Positions 17,005-25,848 of a stretch of 64,000 nt of DNA are shown piece after piece. The notes under the pieces were generated by a model. That model saw nothing but the letters and a program-made list of their open reading frames with translations. It ran no database searches and was not told where the DNA came from. Both the position numbers and the translations under genes were made by a program. The DNA is taken from positions 248,001 through 312,000 of the forward strand of contig NZ_JAALCR010000003.1 in NCBI RefSeq assembly GCF_011065895.1, read 5' to 3'. Within the stretch, counting starts at the first letter, position 1, and each line of letters opens with the position of its first letter. The DNA is from Paludisphaera rhizosphaerae. Its GTDB lineage: Bacteria; Planctomycetota; Planctomycetia; Isosphaerales; Isosphaeraceae.

Positions 17005-20000
17005 ATGATGACGACGAAGACGACGCACCAGGGACGTCTGAGCGTGGACTGGAGGTCCTGGAGTCAAGGCAAGGGCGCGGGGCGTCGCAGGCGACACGTC
17101 CGAGGAGAGACGCTGCGGAGGATCGAGGCTCTGGAGGATCGGCGGCTGCTGGCGGCGACGATCAACATCGACGCCGCCGCCTTGCTGAGCTACGCGACCG
17201 ATTCCGCCGCGACCGAGGCGCTGACGATTTCGGTCTCGGGAACAACGTACACGTTCTCGTCGGATCAGATGATCAACGTGGCCTCAAACGTTCCCGGTCT
17301 GACCGTGACGGGGGACGGAGGCAATGTGGTCACCGTCGACGGGATCACCGGCCTCGCCGTGAGCGTCAACACGGCATCCAGCGAGGTGACCCTCCTCAGC
17401 TCGAACGTGGCCACGGAGATCGATCCGGGGACGAGCGCCGGAGCAAGCCAGCTGAACATTGGCGCCGGAGATCTGTCCGGTCTCAGCAGCGTGATCACGA
17501 TCGCTCCCGGCGGCTTGGGGACGGGGCCTGACTTCAATGTTACGGTCGACGGCTCGGCGGGCGCGACGGCCGGCGTCTGGAACCTGGCGCCGATCGGCTC
17601 GGTCTCCCAGTTGACGGGGATTGGCGCAGGGGCCGCGGTGACCTACACCCCCGGCCGCATCGGCGGGTTCACGCTGTTGAACGCCGCCCTGCAGGCGAAC
17701 TCGTTGACCGTTGATTTCGCCGTCGGCAACCCACTCCCCACCGCCATCATGGCCTACAACGGCGGAGCCACTGCTTCCTCCGCGGCCAAGAGCGACCTGA
17801 TTCTGATCGGCGACCCAGAGGTCGCGTTCACGAGCGAGACCTACACGACCGGCGGCGGAACCGGGGGCTCGTTGCAGTTCCTGGACGAGGATTCCAACTC
17901 GACGGGGATCGACTTTTCGGGCGTGTCGTCGCACAGCGTCTACGACACGGTCGTCGTGGCGTCGTACGTGTTCAATTACACGGGCGATCCTTCGGTCGGC
18001 GTGACGGCCTCGGCCGGCGAGAATTCCGCCAATACGGGGAACCTCCAGACGCTCAAGATCGCCTCCGACGGCTCGCCCGCCCAGTTCGTCGACGTCCACC
18101 TCGCCAACAAGACGGCGGTCACGGTGAATCAGCTCGGCGGCGGCGATTACACCAGCACGGTGAACTACGCGATCACCGATCCGGTCGCCGGCCTGAGCAG
18201 CCTGACGTTCGTCTCGGGAAGCGGGTCGGACGCGTCGCACCTGATTGCCCTGCCCCCGGCAGTCGCGACGTCCGTCCAGCAGGGGGGCGGCAGCGACCAG
18301 ATGTTCGTGACGCTCGCCGGGACGACCGCCGCGACCTCGACGACCGTCGACGGCGGCCCCGGAACGGATTCGCTGAGGATCGACGCGGGCGGGCTCGCCC
18401 TGACCGCGTCCAACTTCACCGTCAATCCGGACGGTTCGACGACGGTCTCGGGCGCGCCGGTCACCGGCGCGGGCCTCACCTACAGGAACTACGAGAGCGT
18501 CACCGTCACCGACGCCGCGGCGCCGACCCCCACCGTCTTCGGCGTCCCGGTCCACGGCACGGAGGGCCTGCAACTGGTCAACGTGCTGGTGGGCGCGTTC
18601 ACGGCGCCGGGCGGGTTCAAGGCCTCGGACTTCGCCGCCACGGTCGCCTGGGGCGACGGCAAGTCGGACGCCGGCGTGATCGTGCAGGACGCCTCGAATC
18701 CCGCGGTCTACTACATCTACGGGACCCACACCTACCAGACGCCGGGCGTCTTCACCACGACGATCACCGTGCGGCCTCTCGCCGGCACGGGGGTGAGCTT
18801 CATCGGCGGGATCCCGGTCACGTTCGTCTCCGAGGGCGGGGATCCGGTCTCCCAAAGCCAGAGCGCGATCATCCAGGACGCAGGGCTCTCCCTGGCCGTC
18901 CAGGCGTTCTCCGGCGTGGAGAACAAGCCGCTGGCCACGACCTCCTCGATGATCGTGGCGACGTTCACGGACCTGGGCGGCATCGACCCGACCCAGGCCA
19001 ACCCGGCCGGGCAATACACGGCGACGATCTTCTGGGGCGACGGCTCGGTGGGCGTGGGAAGCCTCACGATCACCCGCAACGGCCTCTCCAGCCAGTTCAT
19101 CGTCAGCGCCGCGCCGCACACGTACACGACCCCCGGCACGTACACGGTCACGGTGGTCGTGAAGCAGGCTGACGGCGGCGCCACGGCGGTCGCCTCGAAC
19201 TTCGCGCACATCGCCGACGCCGCGCTGACGGCCGCGACCCCGCTGGCGGTCAACCCGGTTACGGAAGCCTCTCAGTTCGTCGACCTGGCGATCAGCGCGT
19301 TCAACGACGCCAATCCGCTGGCGACCGTCGATCAGTACAAGGTCCTGGTCGACTATGGCGACGGCACCGGCCTCCAGGCCGCCACGGTCGTCCAGCCCAA
19401 CGGGATCGGCACGACGTTCTACATCCTGGGCACGCACACCTACGCCAACACCTTGGCCGCGGGCGCCAGCCCCATCACCACGGTCGGAACGTCGCCCGCG
19501 ACGGCCGCCACGCTTAATGGGACGTACACGCTCAAGATCTACGTCCAGGACACCTTCGGCTCGGCCGTGAACCTGACCAACACGCTGGCCGTCGACGACC
19601 GGGCCCTGACCGTCGCCGGCACCCTCGACTCGGCGTCGGACACGGGGATCTCGAACACCGACGGCGTCACCAACGACAATACGCCGAGCTTCACCGGCAG
19701 GGTCAGTGAGGGCGGGTCGACCGTCGCGCTGTACGCCTCGCTCAACGGCGGCTCGCCGTTCCTGATCGGCTCGACCTCGGCCGACGCCGCGGGCGTGTGG
19801 AGCATCACGCCGGCCGCGGCGCTGGCCGACGGCGGTTACACGATCTCCGCCCAGGCGATCGACTCGTTCGGCCACACCGTCGGCGCCCTGACGACCATCC
19901 GGTCGGGCCTGGTGATCGACACGGTCGGTCCCAAGATCACCAACGTCCTGCTCGACGGCTGGCGAGGCCAGGTGATCGTCACGCTCGAGGACTTCGGCGG

Positions 20001-20547
20001 GGTCTCGAACATCGGCTCCGGCCTGGCCGCGTCCGCCGTCCAGGACGCCAACAACTACGTTCTCACCAAGCTGCTGGCGAAGAATACGAACCTCCGCCCG
20101 TGGCTGATCACGTCGATCTCGGTCTCGCCCGGATCGACCACTGGCGAGCAGGTGGCGACCATCCAGTTCAACGGCGGGGCCCAGATCCGAGGCGGGAAGT
20201 ACCTGTTCAAGGCCCTTTCCGTCGACCCGACGAACCTCTCGGGGATTCGCGACATCGCGGGCAACGCCCTCGACGGCGAGTTCTACGGGTATTTCCCGTC
20301 GGGGAACAACGTCAACGGCGGGAACTTCGTGGCGGAGCTCGACGCGATCCACCACACCGTCTATCCGCCCAAGACCCAGGTGGGAACGGCCACGCCGGTC
20401 TCGCCGGCGGGTCGTGCGGCGACCGGCGCGTACCTGAGCAGCGACGGTACGCTCACCCCTTCGGCGTCGGCGGCGGTTAAGCTGTCGGCGGCCCGGCAGG
20501 TCGCGACGTCGGCCCGCGCCGCGCGGCTGGCGGCCCTCCGCTCCTGA
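17005..20547 (+). CDS. Giant LEPR-XLL-type surface protein with PKD-like and Ig-like domains
   Basis: The 1180-residue secreted protein starts with a long basic segment and the planctomycete LEPR-XLL-like export signature RRIEALEDRRLLAA (38-51). Residues to about 510 are Thr/Ser/Gly-rich beta repeats. Next come PKD-like units with WGDG and HTY motifs (about 515-590, 630-735 and 760-850), then a bacterial Ig-like domain (about 866-970). The C-terminal module of about 150 residues contains IAGNALDGEFYG and a PSGN block. Cysteines are absent or nearly so. The ATG at 17005 follows GAGAGG by 9 nt. A tandem paralogue starts 93 nt downstream. Such proteins are thought to form surface adhesins or cell-envelope matrix; the ligand is unknown. 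The pair interrupts the usual xseA-xseB neighbourhood. Confidence 0.82.
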   Translation: MMTTKTTHQGRLSVDWRSWSQGKGAGRRRRHVRGETLRRIEALEDRRLLAATINIDAAALLSYATDSAATEALTISVSGTTYTFSSDQMINVASNVPGLTVTGDGGNVVTVDGITGLAVSVNTASSEVTLLSSNVATEIDPGTSAGASQLNIGAGDLSGLSSVITIAPGGLGTGPDFNVTVDGSAGATAGVWNLAPIGSVSQLTGIGAGAAVTYTPGRIGGFTLLNAALQANSLTVDFAVGNPLPTAIMAYNGGATASSAAKSDLILIGDPEVAFTSETYTTGGGTGGSLQFLDEDSNSTGIDFSGVSSHSVYDTVVVASYVFNYTGDPSVGVTASAGENSANTGNLQTLKIASDGSPAQFVDVHLANKTAVTVNQLGGGDYTSTVNYAITDPVAGLSSLTFVSGSGSDASHLIALPPAVATSVQQGGGSDQMFVTLAGTTAATSTTVDGGPGTDSLRIDAGGLALTASNFTVNPDGSTTVSGAPVTGAGLTYRNYESVTVTDAAAPTPTVFGVPVHGTEGLQLVNVLVGAFTAPGGFKASDFAATVAWGDGKSDAGVIVQDASNPAVYYIYGTHTYQTPGVFTTTITVRPLAGTGVSFIGGIPVTFVSEGGDPVSQSQSAIIQDAGLSLAVQAFSGVENKPLATTSSMIVATFTDLGGIDPTQANPAGQYTATIFWGDGSVGVGSLTITRNGLSSQFIVSAAPHTYTTPGTYTVTVVVKQADGGATAVASNFAHIADAALTAATPLAVNPVTEASQFVDLAISAFNDANPLATVDQYKVLVDYGDGTGLQAATVVQPNGIGTTFYILGTHTYANTLAAGASPITTVGTSPATAATLNGTYTLKIYVQDTFGSAVNLTNTLAVDDRALTVAGTLDSASDTGISNTDGVTNDNTPSFTGRVSEGGSTVALYASLNGGSPFLIGSTSADAAGVWSITPAAALADGGYTISAQAIDSFGHTVGALTTIRSGLVIDTVGPKITNVLLDGWRGQVIVTLEDFGGVSNIGSGLAASAVQDANNYVLTKLLAKNTNLRPWLITSISVSPGSTTGEQVATIQFNGGAQIRGGKYLFKALSVDPTNLSGIRDIAGNALDGEFYGYFPSGNNVNGGNFVAELDAIHHTVYPPKTQVGTATPVSPAGRAATGAYLSSDGTLTPSASAAVKLSAARQVATSARAARLAALRS

Positions 20548-20564
20548 TCTCGACCGCCGCGATG

Positions 20565-20594
20565 TCCGCGCCCGGCCTTGTCACCGGGCGCGGA
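20565..20594 (+). terminator. Hairpin after the first giant surface-protein gene
   Basis: A perfect 11-bp stem TCCGCGCCCGG/CCGGGCGCGGA with an 8-nt loop lies 17 nt after the stop codon. No T-run follows, so it may terminate weakly or protect the 3' end between the two paralogues. Confidence 0.4.
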
Positions 20595-20640
20595 TTCGCG
20601 CGCGCTGCACGCATCATCCTGATTCGCTACGGAGAGTTTC

Positions 20641-23600
20641 ATGCACCGGGATCGCCTCTCGTCGCTCCGTGATCGCTTCCTCCCCTCTCGTCGTCGACCG
20701 CGGAGGTCCTCGCGAAGGCTCTTTGGGGTGGAGGCTCTGGAAGGGCGCCGCTTGCTGGCGGCCTCGCTGGACGTGACCACCGGTTCGCTCGCCTTTCAGG
20801 CGACCGGCAGCGCGATGAACCTGTCGATCTCGGTGGATTCCTCGAACGTCTATACTTTCCGCGACCCCACCCAGACGATCACGCTCGGCTCGGGCGCCAC
20901 GTCCGCCAGTTGGACGATCTCGCCCGACGGCCACACTGCGACGGGGCCCGGGGCGTCGATCTCCTCGATCGCCGTCGTCGGCGACCCGGGGACTTTCAAC
21001 GATGTGGTGAGCGTCTCCTCGACGGGCGTGCCGACGAGCATCACCACGGGCCTGGGAGCTGACACGTTCTACTTCACCGCTCCGACGATCACCGCGGCGG
21101 TCACGCTCTCCAACGCAGCCGGGGGAGCGACCGACTCGGACGCCGTGAACTACGCCCTCGGCGGCGTCGACGCGACGTTCGCCACCGGCGCGCTGGGGCG
21201 TGAGACGCTGCAAAGCGCCGCGACCGGCGCGGGGCTGATCAGCGTGACCTCGGTCAAACCGCTCTACACCTCGTCGTTCCCCGACATCGCCCTTCAGCCG
21301 GCGCAGCTCGACCTGAATCTGAACAGCCTCTACGTCACGCCGACGGCCCTCAGCACGACCCTGTCGATCGCCAGCAACGTGATCCAGGCGTCGGTCCAGG
21401 GGGGGCCGGTCCACACCTTCACGCCGGGGACGATCGACGGTTTCACCGTGGGCGGAACGACCGCCGGAAGCACCCTGACGGTCGACTACACCAACGGCGT
21501 CCCTTACGGCCCGAGCCTCGACTTCGCGCCTCCCGTCGCGACCTCCGGCGCGTCGAACACCCTCGTCCTCAAGGGGGGGACCTTCACCCAGCAAGCGTAC
21601 GTGGCCTCGAGCCCCGGCGCGGGGAGCATCGTTTTCCCCAACCGCACCGTCGGGTCGTCCACGATCACGAACGTCATCGACTTCTCCAACCTCAGCCCGA
21701 TCATCGACACGGTCACGGCCACGGGCTTCACCTTCTCGGCTCCGAGCGGGGCCCAGTCGATTGAGATGCTCGCCGGCTCGGTCGTCTCGGGCGTGCAGAC
21801 GACCCGGATCCGCAGTACGACGTCCGCGTTCGAGCAGGTCGACTTCGCCAACAAAACGAACGTCTCGGTCACGACGGGGACCGGCGCCGACACGATCTCC
21901 GCCGATCTTTCGACCCCAGCCCGGGGCCTGAGCACGGTGAGCATCGCCACGGGAGACGGCGACGACACCATCGTTCTGCTGGGCGCGGCCGCGACCGTCA
22001 AGACCACCATCGACGCCGGCGCGGGGGCCGGCAACCTGATCGACCTCAGCAACGCCAACAGCCTCGCCGGGCTGAAAGGCGACGTCTACGCCCTGGCGAC
22101 GGGCGGCTCGACGGAGCTGCTTCTCGACGACTCGGCCAACACGGCGGCCGACTCCTTCACCATCTATCGCGGCCGGATCACCGGCGGACCGCTCGGGACG
22201 TTCGTCGACTACGGCGGAAGCGGCGTGACGAGCGTGGACCTGCGCGGCGGAAGCGGCAACGACACCTTCACCTTCGTGAACTTCGGCGGTCCCACTTCGG
22301 CTCAGACCTACAATGTCGCCGGCGGCTCCGGGACGGATTCGCTGATCGTCAACTCCTCCGTCGCCCCCACCGACATTACGACGGCAGGCGTGCTGAACTT
22401 CGGCTCGGGCCAGCCTAGCATCGACTATACTTCAATTGAACAAATCACAATCAACGTCGGCATGGGAACGCCCGTCGGGACGGCCGTGACGATCAACGCC
22501 GTCGAGGCGCAGGCCTTCGTCCAGCGGACGGTCGCCCGGTTCTCAGACGCCTCGCCGACGACCGGCGCGGTCTATTACGCCTCGATCGACTGGGGAGACG
22601 GCTCGCCGATCTCCGGCGGCCAGATCGTCGCGGCCGGCGTCACGGGCGTTTATGAAGTCCTGGGCAACCACTCCTACGCCGCCGCCGCGACCAGCTACCC
22701 GGTGACGGTCACCGTGACCCGCCAGGGGGGCGGCTCCGGTGGCTCCACGACCACCGTCGTCGACGGCGTGCCGATCACGGTCAATAACGGGGTCTCCCAG
22801 AACGTCGTGATCTCGTCCAAGGCCGTCGTCGCCGCCGCGCCTCTCAGCGCCCAGGCCATCCCGTTCAGCGGCCGGGCCAACGCCCCGCTGGTGAACAACA
22901 ACGGCGGCATCCAGGTCGGCTCGTTCACGGACTCGGGGACGAACCTCGATCCCTCGGCCTACACCGTCGCGATCTCTTGGGGCGACGGCACGACCACGGG
23001 CCCGACCCAGATCACGACCACCGGGACCGCCGGCGGGAGGGTCTACAACATCTTCGGCAACCACTACTACACCCAACCCGGGACCTATCCGATCACGATC
23101 CTGGTGACCAAGCCTCCGGTAGCCGTGACGGCCCCGGCGGTCGCCCAGGCGCCTCCAGGAGCGCAGGCGGTGGCCGCGACGACGGTGACCATCCTCCCGG
23201 CCGCCTTGACCACCATCACCGGCCGGCTCAATCCGGCCAGCGATTCGGGCGTCTCCAACAGCGACGGGATCACCAACGTCGTCCAGCCGACCTACTCCGG
23301 TCTGGTCGACTCGCCTGGAGCCACCGTCGCGGTCGTCGCCACCTCGCCCGTCACGGGCGCCCAGACTCTCCTGGGGGCGACCCAGGCCGACGAGGCCGGC
23401 GCGTGGAGCGTCACCTCGGGCGCGGCCCTGACCGACGGCTACTACTTCATCACGGTTTACGCGGCCGACCGCTACAACTCCAGCAACGTCGTCTCCACCA
23501 TCCTCAGCCAATCGCTGCTGATCGACACGTACGCCCCCCGGATCCTGGCCGCCGCCTTCGTCCCCAAGTCGGGCTACGTCCAGCTCGTCTTCCAGGACTA

Positions 23601-24039
23601 CGGCGGCGCCGGCGGCGGATCGGGGATGGCCCTATCGACGATCCAGGACCCAAGCAATTTCACTTATTCGTTTGTCTCCTCGGTCGTGAAGGGCTACCGG
23701 CCTCCCTCGCAGTGGCTCGTCGGCCCGATTACCGTGACGCCGGCCACGACCAGCGGCCCGCAGACCGCCAACATCGTCATCAACGGCGGGAAGGCGATTC
23801 GCGGCGGCGTGTACCAGATCATCGCCCGGTCGAAGTCCTCCACTCTGGCGTCGGGCCTGCAAGATCTTGCCGGCAACGCGCTCGACGGCGAGTTCTACGG
23901 GACGTACCCCTCGGGCAACGGCGTCTCGGGAGGCGACTTCACCGCGCGGTTGGATTCGATCCACAACCGCGTCTACGCCCCAGGGACGAACATCGGCCCC
24001 GGCACCACCACGACGCCGCGCCGAAACGTCCGCCGCTGA
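20641..24039 (+). CDS. Second giant LEPR-XLL-type surface protein, tandem paralogue
   Basis: The 1132-residue protein has the same layout as its upstream neighbour: basic N-terminus with VEALEGRRLLAAS (about 29-41), a long beta-rich Thr/Ser/Gly region, PKD-like units with WGDG (about 620-693 and 737-826), an Ig-like domain (about 853-960, PASDSGVSNSDGITN against SASDTGISNTDGVTN in the neighbour) and the shared C-terminal module with LAGNALDGEFYG. GGAGAG lies 6 nt before the ATG. The N-terminal halves have diverged far more than the C-terminal 270 residues, as expected for a duplicated gene whose exposed part evolves fast. It probably acts on the cell surface; its function is not known. Confidence 0.82.
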   Translation: MHRDRLSSLRDRFLPSRRRPRRSSRRLFGVEALEGRRLLAASLDVTTGSLAFQATGSAMNLSISVDSSNVYTFRDPTQTITLGSGATSASWTISPDGHTATGPGASISSIAVVGDPGTFNDVVSVSSTGVPTSITTGLGADTFYFTAPTITAAVTLSNAAGGATDSDAVNYALGGVDATFATGALGRETLQSAATGAGLISVTSVKPLYTSSFPDIALQPAQLDLNLNSLYVTPTALSTTLSIASNVIQASVQGGPVHTFTPGTIDGFTVGGTTAGSTLTVDYTNGVPYGPSLDFAPPVATSGASNTLVLKGGTFTQQAYVASSPGAGSIVFPNRTVGSSTITNVIDFSNLSPIIDTVTATGFTFSAPSGAQSIEMLAGSVVSGVQTTRIRSTTSAFEQVDFANKTNVSVTTGTGADTISADLSTPARGLSTVSIATGDGDDTIVLLGAAATVKTTIDAGAGAGNLIDLSNANSLAGLKGDVYALATGGSTELLLDDSANTAADSFTIYRGRITGGPLGTFVDYGGSGVTSVDLRGGSGNDTFTFVNFGGPTSAQTYNVAGGSGTDSLIVNSSVAPTDITTAGVLNFGSGQPSIDYTSIEQITINVGMGTPVGTAVTINAVEAQAFVQRTVARFSDASPTTGAVYYASIDWGDGSPISGGQIVAAGVTGVYEVLGNHSYAAAATSYPVTVTVTRQGGGSGGSTTTVVDGVPITVNNGVSQNVVISSKAVVAAAPLSAQAIPFSGRANAPLVNNNGGIQVGSFTDSGTNLDPSAYTVAISWGDGTTTGPTQITTTGTAGGRVYNIFGNHYYTQPGTYPITILVTKPPVAVTAPAVAQAPPGAQAVAATTVTILPAALTTITGRLNPASDSGVSNSDGITNVVQPTYSGLVDSPGATVAVVATSPVTGAQTLLGATQADEAGAWSVTSGAALTDGYYFITVYAADRYNSSNVVSTILSQSLLIDTYAPRILAAAFVPKSGYVQLVFQDYGGAGGGSGMALSTIQDPSNFTYSFVSSVVKGYRPPSQWLVGPITVTPATTSGPQTANIVINGGKAIRGGVYQIIARSKSSTLASGLQDLAGNALDGEFYGTYPSGNGVSGGDFTARLDSIHNRVYAPGTNIGPGTTTTPRRNVRR

Positions 24040-24055
24040 CGACCAGTTATCGAAC

Positions 24056-24195
24056 CTCCGGATGCCAATCCGGGGTCATAGCGGCCTTCCCGCCTCGCGG
24101 GGAAGGCGGTTCGAAGAGCCGGATGAGAGGGGATCGGCGTCGCCGTAAGGGCGACAGGTCGGATGCAAGTCCGACTCCGGTCGTTCCCTCATCCG
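24056..24195 (+). ncRNA. Candidate structured RNA between surface-protein gene and xseB
   Basis: Five inverted repeats are packed into 140 nt: 24056-24075 (CCGGAT/ATCCGG, loop GCCA), 24084-24107 (GCCTTCCC stem), 24107-24121 (CGGTTC/GAGCCG), and a three-way junction. The junction is closed by CGGATGAG (24120-24127) with CTCATCCG (24188-24195) and holds stems GTCGCC/GGCGAC (24139-24155) and GTCGGA/TCCGAC (24158-24175). The strings CGGATG and CAAGTCCG recall motifs of bacterial group II introns, but there is no reverse transcriptase or domain V. No riboswitch class was firmly recognised. An intrinsic terminator 67 nt downstream makes a terminated RNA or attenuator plausible. Confidence 0.4.
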
Positions 24196-24261
24196 ACTGC
24201 AATCCAAAGGCGCATCCTGAAGGCCGATCGGCTTGGCCGGCCGATACCGAATCGCTAAGGT

Positions 24262-24295
24262 GAGGGGGACGACCCACGACCCCCTCGCCCTTTTT
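24262..24295 (+). terminator. Strong intrinsic terminator just before xseB
   Basis: GAGGGGG (24262-24268) pairs with CCCCCTC (24280-24286) across an 11-nt loop, extends by GG/CC after one mismatch, and is followed by TTTTT (24291-24295). It ends only 14 nt before the xseB ATG, inside the space needed for its ribosome binding site. Readthrough or attenuation control of xseB is therefore likely. Confidence 0.72.
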
Positions 24296-24308
24296 GCGAT
24301 CCAGGACC

Positions 24309-24734
24309 ATGCCCGACGAGCCCGAGATCCGCTTCGAAACCGCCCTGGCCGAACTGGAAGAGATCGTCGACGCCCTCCAGCGCGGCGAGCCCGAGCTGGA
24401 CGCCGCGCTGGCGAAGTACCAGAAGGGCGTCGAGCTGCTGAGCCGCTGCTACGGCCTCCTGGAGCGAGCCGAGCGGTCCGTCTCCGTCCTCGACGCCTTC
24501 GACGAGGCCGGCGAGCCCGTTACCTCCGCCTTCGACCCCACCGCGACCATCGACCTGGCCCGCACCGCCGCCGCTACGATCGTCGCCTCCGTCGAGATCA
24601 CCCCCGCCGAATCCGACGAGCCCGCCCCCAAACCCCGCAAGCGTCGCACGACCAAACCCGCGACAACGCCCGAACCAGACCCCGAGCCGAAGCCCGCCGA
24701 ACCAGAATACGACCGCTTCGACCCGCCGTTCTGA
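24309..24734 (+). CDS. xseB: Exodeoxyribonuclease VII small subunit with long C-terminal tail
   Basis: Residues 1-60 match the XseB helical hairpin (RFETALAELEEIVDALQRGE, LDAALAKYQKGVELLSRCY), which wraps the XseA coiled coil to form active exonuclease VII. The family usually has about 70-85 residues; this protein has 141, because a low-complexity tail rich in Pro, Glu, Ala and basic clusters follows (for example PAPKPRKRRTTKP). The ATG at 24309 has a weak AGGA 5 nt upstream; a TTG 15 nt earlier is less likely. It is separated from xseA by two surface-protein genes and preceded by a terminator. Confidence 0.88.
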   Translation: MPDEPEIRFETALAELEEIVDALQRGEPELDAALAKYQKGVELLSRCYGLLERAERSVSVLDAFDEAGEPVTSAFDPTATIDLARTAAATIVASVEITPAESDEPAPKPRKRRTTKPATTPEPDPEPKPAEPEYDRFDPPF

Positions 24735-24801
24735 GATCCGCAAGGGGGCATCGGTTGACGGTCAGGTCGTGGGACGAGAAACAGCGATGCTCCCAGGCGT
24801 G

Positions 24802-25602
24802 TTAGCCGCTGCGCCGCCGCGACCGGACCGTCAGGCCGGCGATGGTCGCGGCGGCTAGATACAGGATCGACGGCTCGGGAACCGGCGAGGGGGCCGCAAG
24901 CCCGGGAGGGGTCAGGATGAACTCGGACGAGATCCCCGAGCCGTTGTAGATTTGGACGAGGATGTCGCCCCGGTCGTCAATCGACGTGGCATCGAGTATC
25001 CCGCCGTATTTGGCCAGCAATTCGGGCGGGATGAGGTCGCGAACCTGGGTCGCTATGCCGGTCGTCGTGTCGACCAACGTCGGACCGCCGTTGGCCAGCC
25101 TGATAAGAATCTGGCCCGTTTCGCTGAGCTGAGGGACCCCGTAGTAGTGGGAATGGTCATGGGCGAGTTGGATGAACATCCCGAAGTACCCATTAGCTTG
25201 CCTCACGGTGTAGCCGACCGCCGGATCGCCCTCGGGATGGATGCTCCGGGAGACCGCGATCGTTCCCAGGACGACCCCGGAACTGTTCATCGCGCTGGGC
25301 AGCATGGTGTAAGTCGTCAGAATGGGCTCGAGCGCCCCCTGGTACACCCGGGTTGTTGGCAGGCTGTCGAAGAAACCGGCGGGCTGGGAATGCGGATCGA
25401 TCCACGTCGACTGGAAAGGGAATGCCTCGCCCGTCGTCCGGTTGACGATCACGCCGGCATTCGGCGCGGAGTTGCCGATGTCCTGGCTCATCCCGACATA
25501 CGTCGCCGTGTAATACGGGACCGCTTCCGTTCGTGAGGGTGCGGCGAGACAGACCGCAAAGACGACGATCCCGAATGCAAACTTCCACCCTGGGCGAATC
25601 AT
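24802..25602 (-). CDS. PEP-CTERM sorting-signal exported protein
   Basis: The 266-residue protein has an N-terminal signal peptide (about 7-25) and the tripartite C-terminal exosortase signal: SPVPEPS, a hydrophobic helix (ILYLAAATIAGLTV) and a basic end RSRRRSG. Such proteins are cut by exosortase and linked to the envelope or exopolysaccharide. Internal segments with MNSSGVVLG and SIDDRGDILVQ resemble the short 'N..G.vvG' beta-propeller repeats of HAF-type extracellular proteins. The ATG at 25602 is 7 nt after GGAGGG. It converges on xseB. No exosortase gene is in the window. Confidence 0.85.
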   Translation of the reverse strand: MIRPGWKFAFGIVVFAVCLAAPSRTEAVPYYTATYVGMSQDIGNSAPNAGVIVNRTTGEAFPFQSTWIDPHSQPAGFFDSLPTTRVYQGALEPILTTYTMLPSAMNSSGVVLGTIAVSRSIHPEGDPAVGYTVRQANGYFGMFIQLAHDHSHYYGVPQLSETGQILIRLANGGPTLVDTTTGIATQVRDLIPPELLAKYGGILDATSIDDRGDILVQIYNGSGISSEFILTPPGLAAPSPVPEPSILYLAAATIAGLTVRSRRRSG

Positions 25603-25672
25603 GGCATCCCTCCAGCAGGTCACGCCCCGGGCCGTGATGGCGTCATGCGTGGCCTCGAAATCGGCTGGGAGG

Positions 25673-25720
25673 GTAAATCGATTCTAAAATTTGGTCAATA
25701 TTTAAGATAAATAAATCACA
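25673..25720. promoter_or_regulatory. AT-rich island upstream of the PEP-CTERM gene
   Basis: About 48 nt with only about ten G or C bases, in a genome that is otherwise very GC-rich. Read on the minus strand it contains TTGACC with TACCCT 17 nt further on, a weak promoter match for the PEP-CTERM gene whose start lies 70 nt away. The composition alone marks it as a likely promoter or binding region. Confidence 0.35.
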
Positions 25721-25848
25721 GCGAGGAACGGTATCATCCGACATGCCGTGATTGCGGCCACGGGCGGGCGGGACTCGGTGTCCGTTCCTGTTTCCCCACA
25801 CACCGGGAGGACCGGTGCCAATAGACACACGCCCCTGCTATCGCCCCC

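Noticed and set aside
17284-20355. A 1023-codon open frame antisense to the first giant surface protein
   Set aside because: It is very rich in Arg, Gly, Asp and Val, has no recognisable domain, signal or membrane segment, and mirrors the GC-rich third positions of the real gene. Long antisense frames of this kind also lie opposite dxs, the arylsulfatase and both DUF1549/DUF1553 genes.
24120-24200. Possible cobalamin riboswitch or tRNA-like element
   Set aside because: GGATGCAAGTCC looks a little like a cobalamin-riboswitch block, and one stem-loop resembles a T-arm. There is no B12 box, no anticodon arm and no acceptor stem, so only an unclassified structured RNA is claimed.
24100-24200. 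Group II intron remnant
   Set aside because: GAGCCGGATGAG and CAAGTCCG recall intron motifs, but there is no domain V hairpin, no reverse transcriptase and no defined splice boundaries.
22977-24263. A 428-codon plus-strand frame overlapping the second giant surface protein and the structured RNA
   Set aside because: It is an Arg/Pro/His-rich shifted frame of the surface protein. The real frame has PKD, Ig and C-terminal motifs.
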